64,000 bases of DNA, taken from the NCBI RefSeq assembly GCF_008632125.1, contig NZ_VWRN01000005.1, positions 46,829-110,828 on the forward strand, given 5' to 3'. Origin of the DNA: Cupriavidus cauae (GTDB lineage Bacteria; Pseudomonadota; Gammaproteobacteria; Burkholderiales; Burkholderiaceae). Position numbers and translations under genes: made by a program. The notes beneath the pieces were generated by a model, which saw only the letters and a program-made list of their open reading frames with translations, made no database searches and was not told the origin of the DNA. This document shows, one piece after another, positions 19,500-26,890 of this stretch. Position 1 is the first letter of the stretch; the number at the start of each line of letters is the position of its first letter.

Positions 19500-20125
19500 T
19501 GGGCTCGCTGCCGTCGTCGATGCCGTCTCCCATGCCGTCGTCCATGCCTGCCGGCGCGCCGCATGCCGCGCTCGGCGAGCCCTCGCCCTGGGTGGTGCGC
19601 TGGACGCCGTTGCTGCGCGCGGGCGGCCGCGTGCTGGACCTGGCCTGCGGCAGCGGACGCCATGCGCGCTGGCTGGCGGAGCGCGGCTTCGACGTGCTGG
19701 GCGTCGACCGCGATGCCGCCGCGCTGGCCGGCCTGCCGAGCCCCGTGCGGACCCGGCAGGCGGACCTGGAGCAGGGCGCCTGGCCGCTGGCCGACGAGGC
19801 GCCGTTCGACGCGGTGATCGTCACCAACTATCTGCATCGCCCCTTGTGGCCGCATCTGATCGATGCGCTGGCGCCCGGCGGCGTGCTGATCTACGAAACC
19901 TTTGCGGTGGGGAACGAGACGGTCGGCAAGCCGTCCAATCCCGATTTCCTGCTGCGGCCCGGCGAATTGCTCGAGGCGGTACGCGGGAGCCTGCGGGTCG
20001 TCGCCTACGAGGACGGCGTGATCGAAGTGCCCCGGACGGCGTTCGTGCAGCGCATATGCGCCGTGCGCGAGGCACTGCAGGCCGCTGGAGCGGCGGCGCC
20101 GCCACGCTATCGCCTGGACGGGTGA
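19499..20125 (+). CDS. Class I SAM-dependent methyltransferase
   Basis: 208 residues. Motif I VLDLACGSGRHARWLAERG binds S-adenosylmethionine, GVDRD is the acidic motif, and DAVIVTNYLHRPLW is motif IV. It resembles the TehB/UbiE-like group; the substrate is unknown. The ATG at 19499 overlaps the trpS stop. The first 16 codons contain three in-frame 12-bp repeats, each with an ATG, so the exact start is uncertain (19499, 19520, 19532 or 19544). Confidence 0.88.
   Translation: MGSLPSSMPSPMPSSMPAGAPHAALGEPSPWVVRWTPLLRAGGRVLDLACGSGRHARWLAERGFDVLGVDRDAAALAGLPSPVRTRQADLEQGAWPLADEAPFDAVIVTNYLHRPLWPHLIDALAPGGVLIYETFAVGNETVGKPSNPDFLLRPGELLEAVRGSLRVVAYEDGVIEVPRTAFVQRICAVREALQAAGAAAPPRYRLDG
19511..19546. 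repeat. 12-bp in-frame repeat, 3 copies, each with ATG
   Basis: CCGTCGTCGATG, CCGTCTCCCATG and CCGTCGTCCATG follow one another and encode Pro-Ser-Ser/Pro-Met three times at the N-terminus of the methyltransferase. Confidence 0.85.
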
Positions 20126-20245
20126 TTTGCGCCAGGTGATGCCGGCGCGATGTCAGCGTGCAAGCGGGCCGATGCGTTGATCCACTTGGTGTTTGCCCGG
20201 GTAGGCAGGGTTGCCGGTGTGCTTCGGCGGCCAATTCGTATCCGG

Positions 20246-20251
20246 TACAAT
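20246..20251 (+). promoter_or_regulatory. -10-like box TACAAT upstream of dapA
   Basis: TACAAT lies 34 bases before the dapA ATG. An inverted repeat TTCGA-N4-TCGAA follows in the short leader. No strong -35 hexamer is visible. Confidence 0.45.
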
Positions 20252-20285
20252 CCCGCTATTCGAAATCTCGAAAACCATACCAGCT

Positions 20286-21170
20286 ATGACACAGATTACC
20301 GGCAGCATCGTCGCCATCGTGACGCCGATGCAGGAGGATGGCAGCCTGGATTACGCCGCGCTGCGCAGCCTGATCGACTGGCACGTCGGCGAAGGCACCG
20401 ATGGCATCGTGATCGTCGGTACCACGGGGGAATCGCCCACGGTGTCGGTCGAGGAGCATTGCGAGCTGATCCGGGTCGCGGTCGAGCAGGCCGCCAAACG
20501 CATCCCCATCATCGCCGGGACCGGCGGCAACTCGACCCGCGAGGCGATCGAGCTGACCGCCTTCGCCAAGCAGGTCGGCGCCGATGCGTCGCTGCAGGTC
20601 GTGCCCTACTACAACAAGCCGACGCAGGAAGGGATGTACCGGCATTTCCGCACCATCGCGGAAGCGGTCGATCTGCCGGTGCTGCTGTACAACGTGCCGG
20701 GACGCACTGTCGCCGACATGAGCAACGACACCATCCTGCGCCTGGCCCAGGTGCCGGGCGTGGTCGGGGTCAAGGAGGCCACCGGCAATATCGACCGCGC
20801 GGCCCAGCTGATCAAGGACGCGCCGGAAGGCTTTGCCATCTACAGCGGCGACGATCCCACCGCGGTCGCGCTGATGCTGCTGGGCGGCCACGGCAATATC
20901 TCGGTGACCGCCAACGTGGCCCCGCGCAAGATGCACGAGCTGTGCGTCGCGGCGCTCAAGGGCGATGCGATCACCGCCCGCCGCCTCCATATGGAGTTGA
21001 TCGCGCTGAACAAGGCGCTGTTCATCGAGGCCAACCCGATCCCCGTCAAGTGGGCGCTGCAACAGATGGGCAAGATGGCCGGCGGCATCCGCCTGCCGCT
21101 GACGCCGCTGTCGCCCGAGCACCACGAGACCGTGCGCCGCGCGCTGGCCGGCGCCGGGCTGCTCGCCTGA
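20286..21170 (+). CDS. dapA: 4-hydroxy-tetrahydrodipicolinate synthase
   Basis: 294 residues, normal length. It condenses pyruvate with aspartate semialdehyde in lysine and diaminopimelate synthesis. [15 protein letters not shown] is the conserved start, GTTGESPTV and [14 protein letters not shown] carry active-site residues, and GVKEATGN holds the Schiff-base lysine. The ATG at 20286 is chosen because upstream in-frame codons run through the promoter. bamC follows 58 bases later, the same dapA-bamC order as in E. coli. Confidence 0.98.
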   Translation: MTQITGSIVAIVTPMQEDGSLDYAALRSLIDWHVGEGTDGIVIVGTTGESPTVSVEEHCELIRVAVEQAAKRIPIIAGTGGNSTREAIELTAFAKQVGADASLQVVPYYNKPTQEGMYRHFRTIAEAVDLPVLLYNVPGRTVADMSNDTILRLAQVPGVVGVKEATGNIDRAAQLIKDAPEGFAIYSGDDPTAVALMLLGGHGNISVTANVAPRKMHELCVAALKGDAITARRLHMELIALNKALFIEANPIPVKWALQQMGKMAGGIRLPLTPLSPEHHETVRRALAGAGLLA

Positions 21171-21228
21171 TCGATCCGATTTTTCTTTCGCGCCAAGCGG
21201 TCATTCCCTTCACTAGGATTGCGTGTCA

Positions 21229-22464
21229 ATGAAACTCAAGCTTAACCGCCATGGCGTGCCGCAAGGCCGCCGTGCCGCCCTGGTCTTGCCGCTGCTCGCG
21301 CTCGGCATGACCGCTGGCTGCAGCACCGTCAACGACATGATGCAGGCCGACAAGATCGACTACAAGTCGGCCGCCGCGGCCAAGCGCACCTCGACGCTCG
21401 AGGTGCCGCCGGACCTGACCAAGCTCGACGGCGATCGCCGCTATTCGGTCCCCGAGCAGGCCGGCGCGACGTTGTCCGGCTACCAGCAGGCCACCAGCAC
21501 CCAGCCCAAGGTCGCCGGCACCAATGTGCTGCCGTCGGCGGAAGGCATCCGCGTCGAACGCGACGGCAACCAGCGCTGGCTCGTCATCAGCAACGGCATG
21601 GCGCCCGACCAGCTGTGGCAGACCATGCGCGAGTTCTGGCAGGAGAACGGCTTCCTGCTGGTACAGGACTCGCCCGAGACCGGCATCATGGAAACGGACT
21701 GGGCCGAGAACCGCGCCAAGATTCCGCAGGACTTCATCCGCAACACGATCGGCAAGGTGTTCGACAGCCTGTATTCGACCTCGGAGCGCGACAAGTTCCG
21801 CAGCCGGGTCGAGAAGGGCCAGAACGGCAACCTGGAAGTCTTCATCAGCCATCGCGGCGCCAAGGAAGAGCTGACCGGCCTGGACAAGTCGCAGACGGTG
21901 TGGACTCCGCGCCCGGCCGATCCCGAGCTGGAAGCCGAATTCCTGTCCCGCCTGGCGCAGCGCCTGGGCGTGCAGAAGGAACAGGCCGACCGCATGGCGA
22001 AGAACGGCACGCTGCCCGCACCGGCGGGCGCCGCCAAGCCGGCCGCACCGGCCGACGCCGGCGCCGGCAAGACGGCGGCGGCCGCCGCTTCGGCGACCTA
22101 TCTGACGCAGGTCAACGGCGCGCAGGCGCTGCAGCTGCCCGAGCCGTTCGACCGCGCCTGGCGCTCGGTCGGCCTCGCGCTGGACCGCGTCAACTTCACG
22201 GTGGAAGACCGCGACCGCGGCCAGGGCCTCTACTACGTCCGTTATGTCGACACGCGCGACACGGTCAACGACAACCGCGGCTTCTTCTCCAAGCTGTTCA
22301 CGCGCAGCGGTGGCGATGCCGCCCGTCAGGCGAAGAAGTACCGCGTGGCGCTGAAGGGCAGCGGTTCGGGCACCACCGTGACCGTGCTGAACGACGCCGG
22401 CCAACCGGAGTCGACCGAGATCGCCAAGCGCATCCTGACGCTGCTCGACGAGCAGCTGCATTGA
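21229..22464 (+). CDS. bamC: Outer membrane protein assembly factor BamC
   Basis: 411 residues with a lipoprotein signal peptide: a basic N-terminus, hydrophobic LVLPLLALGMTA and lipobox TAGC. The mature protein starts with CSTVNDMMQADKIDYKSA, the flexible BamC lasso, followed by two helix-grip domains (YSVPEQ to about residue 235 and ALQLPEPFDRAWRSV onward) separated by an Ala/Pro linker. BamC is an accessory lipoprotein of the outer membrane beta-barrel assembly machine. A GTG at 21223 is an alternative start. The 3' end, with the stop, is repeated in 12-bp units. Confidence 0.95.
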   Translation: MKLKLNRHGVPQGRRAALVLPLLALGMTAGCSTVNDMMQADKIDYKSAAAAKRTSTLEVPPDLTKLDGDRRYSVPEQAGATLSGYQQATSTQPKVAGTNVLPSAEGIRVERDGNQRWLVISNGMAPDQLWQTMREFWQENGFLLVQDSPETGIMETDWAENRAKIPQDFIRNTIGKVFDSLYSTSERDKFRSRVEKGQNGNLEVFISHRGAKEELTGLDKSQTVWTPRPADPELEAEFLSRLAQRLGVQKEQADRMAKNGTLPAPAGAAKPAAPADAGAGKTAAAAASATYLTQVNGAQALQLPEPFDRAWRSVGLALDRVNFTVEDRDRGQGLYYVRYVDTRDTVNDNRGFFSKLFTRSGGDAARQAKKYRVALKGSGSGTTVTVLNDAGQPESTEIAKRILTLLDEQLH

Positions 22465-22502
22465 ACGCTGCATTGAGCGCTGGATTGAGCCCGGCATTGC
22501 AC
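22455..22502. repeat. 12-bp repeat across the bamC stop codon, 4 copies
   Basis: GCTGCATTGAAC, GCTGCATTGAGC, GCTGGATTGAGC and CCGGCATTGCAC are consecutive. Because the unit is 12 bp, the first three copies each give an in-frame TGA, so bamC ends in three successive stop codons. Confidence 0.9.
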
Positions 22503-22579
22503 GGACCCGCGATGCCGGGTGCTCGCGCCCCGGTCCGGCCCACCGCCGCGGTTCCGCCCGGCATGGGGTGGGCGCGGCG

Positions 22580-23368
22580 ATGATGCGGTTCGGCTTTCTC
22601 GGCAGCGGCAGCGAGGGCAATTCGCTGCTGATCGAATCCCGTGATGGCGCCAGCGTGACCCGCGCGCTGCTCGACTGCGGCTTCGGCCTGCGCGAGACCG
22701 CGCGGCGGCTCGAGCGGCTGGGCGTCACGCCCGACCGGCTCGATGCGGTGCTGGTTACCCACGAACACGGCGACCATATCGGCTCGGCCTACGCATTTGC
22801 CGCCCGGCATGGGCTGCCGGTCTTCACCACGCATGGCACCTGGCTGGCGACCTCGCATCTGCGCGGTGCCGACAAGGCCGATGTGCGGGTGATCGGCGCC
22901 GACTACGCGTTCGAGATCGGCAACCTGCAGGTGCTGCCTTACACCGTGCCGCACGACGCGCGCGAGCCGGTGCAGTTCGTGCTGTCGGACGGCGATGCGC
23001 GGCTGGGCGTGCTGACCGACGCGGGAATGGAAACGCCTTACCTGGTGGCCCGTCTCGCCGGCGTCGACGCGCTGGTGCTCGAGTGCAATCACGATCGCGA
23101 GATGCTGCGCAACTCGGTGTATCCGCCATCGTTGAAACGGCGCATCGGTGGCGACTTCGGTCATCTGGCCAACGAGGTGGCCGCCGCGATCCTGGCGCGC
23201 GTCGCGCACAGCGGCCTTGGCCGCGTGGTGGCGGCCCATCTGAGTCAGCAGAACAATACGCCGGCCCTGGCGACCGGCGCGCTGGCAGCGGCGCTCGGCA
23301 CGGTGGCCGACGATATCCTGGTGGCGGATCAGTACGAAGGGCTGGGCTGGCAGGCGGTGAAGGGATGA
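22580..23368 (+). CDS. MBL-fold metallo-hydrolase (YycJ/WalJ-like)
   Basis: 262 residues of the metallo-beta-lactamase superfamily. The zinc motif is THEHGDH (His61, His63, Asp65, His66), and VLTDAG and ALVLECNHD follow. The GSGSEGNSLLIE start and overall length match the YycJ/WalJ group of putative exonucleases or phosphodiesterases. Adjacent ATGs at 22580 and 22583 are both possible. It follows bamC after a repeat-filled gap, and its own 3' end is duplicated. Confidence 0.93.
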   Translation: MMRFGFLGSGSEGNSLLIESRDGASVTRALLDCGFGLRETARRLERLGVTPDRLDAVLVTHEHGDHIGSAYAFAARHGLPVFTTHGTWLATSHLRGADKADVRVIGADYAFEIGNLQVLPYTVPHDAREPVQFVLSDGDARLGVLTDAGMETPYLVARLAGVDALVLECNHDREMLRNSVYPPSLKRRIGGDFGHLANEVAAAILARVAHSGLGRVVAAHLSQQNNTPALATGALAAALGTVADDILVADQYEGLGWQAVKG

Positions 23369-23411
23369 ATCAGGACGAACGGCCGGCTGGCAGGCGGTGA
23401 AGGGATGAATC
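23345..23411. repeat. 27-bp direct repeat spanning the MBL gene stop, period 40 bp
   Basis: Bases 23345-23371 and 23385-23411 are identical (GGCTGGCAGGCGGTGAAGGG and the next seven bases). The first copy contains the last codons and TGA of the MBL gene. Confidence 0.9.
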
Positions 23412-23467
23412 GGACGCGATAAATGGCCGGGCCCCAGGCGTGCAATCCCGGCCTGGCCAGCGCCCAT

Positions 23468-23497
23468 AAAAAAACCGGCCCGAAGGCCGGTTTTTTT
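23468..23497. terminator. Bidirectional intrinsic terminator
   Basis: ACCGGCC (with a preceding A-run) pairs with GGCCGGT across the loop CGAA, flanked by seven A on the left and seven T on the right. It can stop transcripts from both the MBL gene (+) and the small lipoprotein gene (-). Confidence 0.92.
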
Positions 23498-23512
23498 CGT
23501 TCGGGCGAACGC

Positions 23513-23749
23513 TTACTTGGCTTCTGCAGCCGAAGCGTCAGCGGCCGGAGCCGAAGCGTCAGCAGCCGGGGCCGAAGCGTCGGCAGCCGGAGCAGCAGCG
23601 GTGTCAGCAGCCGGAGCCGAAGCTTCGGTAGCCGGAGCGGTAGCAGCCGGAGCAGCGGTGTCAGCTGCGGGAGCGGCTTCTTCCTTCTTGCCGCAAGCGG
23701 CGACGGCAACAGCAGCCAGCAGGGAAGCGATCAGGAGAGACTTCTTCAT
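23513..23749 (-). CDS. Small Ala/Pro-rich lipoprotein with heptad-like repeats
   Basis: 78 residues. MKKSLLIASLLAAVAVAAC is a clean lipoprotein signal with lipobox VAAC and Cys19 as the modified residue; GKKEEA follows. The rest is almost entirely Ala, Pro, Asp, Thr and Ser, with three copies of APAADAS encoded by a 21-bp DNA repeat. AAGGA sits 6 bases before the ATG. It resembles small proteobacterial lipoproteins with low-complexity tails; the function is unknown. It has its own terminator and an AT-rich promoter region. Confidence 0.85.
   Translation of the reverse strand: MKKSLLIASLLAAVAVAACGKKEEAAPAADTAAPAATAPATEASAPAADTAAAPAADASAPAADASAPAADASAAEAK
23531..23593. repeat. 21-bp tandem repeat inside the small lipoprotein gene, 3 copies
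   Basis: Units start at 23531, 23552 and 23573 and differ at one to three positions. Each encodes APAADAS on the minus strand, so copy-number change would stay in frame. Confidence 0.9.
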
Positions 23750-23792
23750 TGTTCGTCCTTTAACTTGTAATAGAAAGAAAAACAGGCGATGA

Positions 23793-23810
23793 ATAATTAC
23801 CGGTAATTAT
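23793..23810. promoter_or_regulatory. Perfect 18-bp AT-rich palindrome
   Basis: ATAATTACC and GGTAATTAT form a perfect 18-bp palindrome 44-61 bases upstream of the small lipoprotein start, in the most AT-rich part of the window (23750-23935). It could be an operator for that gene; no regulator is identified. Confidence 0.5.
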
Positions 23811-23948
23811 CGCTCGTGAACTTCAATTTAATGGCTCTCCCCGGTGCCGTAAATGCATTGGTCCACAGTACGAGCCAGCTGGCGATTATATCCACGTTTT
23901 CCCGGCTTGTGTAGCGCCGTCATTTGCTGACCACACTGTTACGCATTA

Positions 23949-25157
23949 TTACACCGCGGCCGGCGCGAGCTGCAGCCAGCCCTCCAGGGTCCAATGGTGA
24001 AATGTCTCCATCAGCTCCGGCAGCTCCGCGCATTGGCCGACCTCGGCGGCGGTCAAATGGCGCCGATCGGCCAGCCGCCGCAGCCAGCCGGCCAGTTCGC
24101 CGGGGACCTCGTAAGCTTCGCCATTGAGGAAGAAATGGCTGCGGTCGTATAGCGCGATCGAAGCCGGCGCCAACACAATGCCGTGCGTTCTTGCCAGTTT
24201 CGCGTATTTTCCCGCGGCGATTTGCGGAACCTCGGCGAACTCCACGCCGGGCTTCGGTTCGGACAGATGGGTGCCGATAAACTCGGACACCATGTCATTG
24301 GACCAGCGCAACGCCTGCAGCCGTTGCGCAACGGTTCGGGCGAGATCCGCGGGCAGTTGCGCGGGACGCGAAGTGGCCGCTTGTCCGGGATCGGCATAAC
24401 GCCCGGACAGCGCCTCGTTGTCCTCCACGGTTTCCGACAGCCACGCCAGAAAATGCCCCGCCAGCTCGCGGTAGGCCGGCGCGCGGAAACCGATCGAGCA
24501 GGTCATGCACTCACCCTCGGCGACGCCGTCGTGGGCGTATTGCGGCGGCAGGTACAGCATGTCGCCGGGCTCGAGCACGAACTCCTGTTCCGCTTCGAAT
24601 TCGGCCAGTATCTTTAAAGGAAGATCCGGCACCAGCTCGAGCCGGTCTTGCGACGAGATGCGCCAGCGGCGCCGGCCCGAAACTTGCAGCAGGAACACGT
24701 CATAGGAGTCGAAGTGCGGGCCGACACCGCCGCCGTCGGTGGCATAGCTGACCATCACGTCGTCCAGGCGCGCATCGGGAATGAAGCGGAATTGCCCCAT
24801 CAGCGCGGCCGCCGCGCTATTGTGGAGGTTCACGCCCTGGACCAGCAGCGTCCATTGGCGCGCCTTGGTCGATGGCAGATTGTCGGCGGCAAAGGGGCCG
24901 TGCGCCAGTTTCCAGCGGTTGCGGAAGTGGGTGACCAGCCGCGATTCGACGTCGTCGCGGTCGGCCAGCTCGAAAAGCGCTTCCCGCGAGACAGGGGGCA
25001 CGATATCGGAGATGGCTTGTCGAACCAGCAGGGGTTTGCGGTGCCAGATATCACGCATGAATGCGGCGGGCGTCATGCCCCCGAGCAGCTGAAGTGGCGC
25101 ATCCGGATCCACCGGGCCGCGGGGCAGGGCCTGCGCGTATAATGCGGAATCGTTCAT
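23949..25157 (-). CDS. roxA: JmjC/cupin ribosomal protein hydroxylase (RoxA/YcfD type)
   Basis: 402 residues. A 2-oxoglutarate/Fe(II) oxygenase with the facial triad His148-x-Asp150 in GPHFDSYDVF and His209 in YLPPQYAHDG. LQLLGGMTPAAFMRDIWHRK is the typical N-terminus, and a C-terminal winged-helix-like domain follows. E. coli YcfD hydroxylates Arg81 of ribosomal protein L16. The start at 25157 overlaps the slyD promoter; longer in-frame versions would read through it. It is divergent from slyD by 11 bases. Confidence 0.92.
   Translation of the reverse strand: MNDSALYAQALPRGPVDPDAPLQLLGGMTPAAFMRDIWHRKPLLVRQAISDIVPPVSREALFELADRDDVESRLVTHFRNRWKLAHGPFAADNLPSTKARQWTLLVQGVNLHNSAAAALMGQFRFIPDARLDDVMVSYATDGGGVGPHFDSYDVFLLQVSGRRRWRISSQDRLELVPDLPLKILAEFEAEQEFVLEPGDMLYLPPQYAHDGVAEGECMTCSIGFRAPAYRELAGHFLAWLSETVEDNEALSGRYADPGQAATSRPAQLPADLARTVAQRLQALRWSNDMVSEFIGTHLSEPKPGVEFAEVPQIAAGKYAKLARTHGIVLAPASIALYDRSHFFLNGEAYEVPGELAGWLRRLADRRHLTAAEVGQCAELPELMETFHHWTLEGWLQLAPAAV
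25138..25143 (+). promoter_or_regulatory. -10 box TATAAT for slyD
   Basis: A consensus TATAAT lies 25 bases before the slyD TTG start and 14 bases inside the 5' end of roxA on the other strand. It rules out the in-frame ATG at 25142 as the slyD start. A -35 hexamer is not obvious. Confidence 0.6.
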
Positions 25158-25168
25158 GGAGTGAAGAA

Positions 25169-25696
25169 TTGAAAATCGCGAAGAACACGGTTGTGTCCGT
25201 GGTGTACAAGCTGTCGGATGCGCAGGGCAATCTGATCGAAGAATCGGATGAGCCGATGGTCTACTTGCACGGCGGCTATGATGGCACGTTCCCCAAGATC
25301 GAGGAAGCACTCGACGGTCATGCCGCAGGCTTCGAGACGCAGTTGCAGCTCGAGCCCGAGGACGCCTTCGGCGACTACGACGCCGAACTGGTCAAGGTCG
25401 AGCCGCGCGATCGTTTTCCCGAACCGCTCGAAGTCGGCATGCAGTTCGAAGGCGTGCCCGAGGACGGCGACGAAGAGGATTCGGTGATCTATACCGTCAC
25501 CGACGTCGCCGAGGACAAGGTGGTGCTCGACGGCAACCATCCGCTGGCCGGCATGGCGCTGCGTTTCTGGCTGAAGGTCTCCGAGGTCCGCGAAGCGACC
25601 GCCGAGGAAGTCGAGCATGGCCACGCGCATGGCGCATCGGGCATCGAAGTGGTCGACGAGGACGAGGACGACGACAGCCCGCGCACGCTGCACTGA
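25169..25696 (+). CDS. slyD: FKBP-type peptidyl-prolyl isomerase SlyD
   Basis: 175 residues. IAKNTVVSVVYKLSDAQG begins the FKBP domain; EEALDGHAAG and the inserted IF chaperone domain follow, then VLDGNHPLAG, a SlyD hallmark. SlyD is a cytosolic prolyl isomerase and chaperone, often involved in nickel handling; the tail here has only a short HGHAHG. A TTG start is chosen: GGAG (25158-25161) is 7 bases before it, family members begin exactly here (M)KIAKN, and the only upstream ATG lies in the -10 box. Confidence 0.94.
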   Translation: MKIAKNTVVSVVYKLSDAQGNLIEESDEPMVYLHGGYDGTFPKIEEALDGHAAGFETQLQLEPEDAFGDYDAELVKVEPRDRFPEPLEVGMQFEGVPEDGDEEDSVIYTVTDVAEDKVVLDGNHPLAGMALRFWLKVSEVREATAEEVEHGHAHGASGIEVVDEDEDDDSPRTLH

Positions 25697-25720
25697 TCGA
25701 CGTATGCATCCATCGAACGG

Positions 25721-25745
25721 AAAAGCCGGCATTGCCGGCTTTTTC
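25721..25745. terminator. Intrinsic terminator after slyD
   Basis: AAAAGCCGGC pairs with GCCGGCTTTTT across the loop ATT. The A- and T-runs on either side let it act on both strands, serving slyD (+) and the phosphoesterase-like gene (-). Confidence 0.92.
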
Positions 25746-25774
25746 GCTTTCTGGGCTCGATAGTGGTAAGCAGG

Positions 25775-26890
25775 CTAGTTCTTGCCTGCGCCGTCCTGCA
25801 GCGCAACCGAAAACAGCGAACGCGAATCCGGCGAGATCGTCAGCTCGGTCCACTGCTTCGGCGAGCCCACCGGCAGCGCGACGCGCGTGAAGCTGCGGAT
25901 CGTCTTGCCCTTGGCATCGCGCAGCGGCGTATCGATGCCGAAGCCGCCGATGCTGCTGTGAATCAGCAGCACCTGCCCGCGATAGTCGCTGACCAGCTCG
26001 CGCAGCTGCCGCTTGAATTCGAGATAGCCATCGCGCTGGCGATGGCGCAGAAAACCGTCGAGCAGCGTCGGCTTGCCGCGCTTCTCCCAGCCGTTGCCGA
26101 ACTGCGGGTCGCCGTGGATCACCAGCACGATGCCATCGAGCGATTCCTGCTCGGCGGCCGAGAACGCGCGCGCCAGCCATTGCCGGTTGGCCTCGCGGCG
26201 GTCTTCGAATTCTCCGTTGCGCCCCGCCTCGGTGCGATAGTGGTTGTTGTCGTCGGGCACGTTCATGCCGACCAGCAGCACCTTGCCCGCCGTCCAGCGG
26301 ACGTTCTCGCGATAGCTGCGGAACTTGGCCTGATCCGATTGCCGGATCAGCCGGAGCTTGCGTTGGCCCAGCGAATCGTCGTCCGGAAAGGCCAGCTCGC
26401 GCAGCCGCGCCAGCCGCTCGTCGGGATCGAAGCTGCCATTGATCGCCTGCTCGCATTCGGCCCAGTCGGTTTCGCCCGGGATATAGACCAGCGGCAGCGG
26501 CGACTGGTCCAGCAGCCGCAGCCGGCCGGCCAGCATCGCATCGGCGCACGACTCGGTGTCGCCCTTGATGCCGCCGGCATGGATGACGAAGGCGAGCTTG
26601 CGTTGCGCGAGGTTGTCCAGCAGTTGCTGCGTCGGCGCCTCGGCGTCGGGCCATTGCGGCAGGTCGGCGATCAGCGCGATGCGTACGAGCCGTGAGTCGA
26701 CGGCCTTGCCGCTCGCTTTGTCACCGGTCTTGCCGCCGGGCTTGCCTTCCGCCGACAGCGCCCTGGCCGCGACCGGCTGCACGGTGGCGGCGCTCTGCGT
26801 GGCCCACGCGCCCAGCAGCGCCGCCGCCAGCCCGAGGGCCAGCAGCGGTCGGCACCACGGTGCCCGGCGGCGCGCGCTTGCCATCGTCAT
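25775..26890 (-). CDS. Secreted or membrane-anchored calcineurin-like phosphoesterase relative with degenerate motifs
   Basis: 371 residues. An N-terminal hydrophobic segment (about 15-30) followed by an Ala/Gly/Lys linker suggests export. The core has the layout of a calcineurin-like phosphoesterase, but key residues differ: IADLP (72-78) instead of D-x-H, HAGGIKG (104-110) instead of G-D-x-x, PGETDW (138-143) instead of [12 protein letters not shown] (258-264) near the later His motif. So metal binding may be lost or altered. Its ATG overlaps the mutS stop (ATGA), which couples translation. I cannot assign a function; a non-catalytic binding role is possible. Confidence 0.75.
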   Translation of the reverse strand: MTMASARRRAPWCRPLLALGLAAALLGAWATQSAATVQPVAARALSAEGKPGGKTGDKASGKAVDSRLVRIALIADLPQWPDAEAPTQQLLDNLAQRKLAFVIHAGGIKGDTESCADAMLAGRLRLLDQSPLPLVYIPGETDWAECEQAINGSFDPDERLARLRELAFPDDDSLGQRKLRLIRQSDQAKFRSYRENVRWTAGKVLLVGMNVPDDNNHYRTEAGRNGEFEDRREANRQWLARAFSAAEQESLDGIVLVIHGDPQFGNGWEKRGKPTLLDGFLRHRQRDGYLEFKRQLRELVSDYRGQVLLIHSSIGGFGIDTPLRDAKGKTIRSFTRVALPVGSPKQWTELTISPDSRSLFSVALQDGAGKN

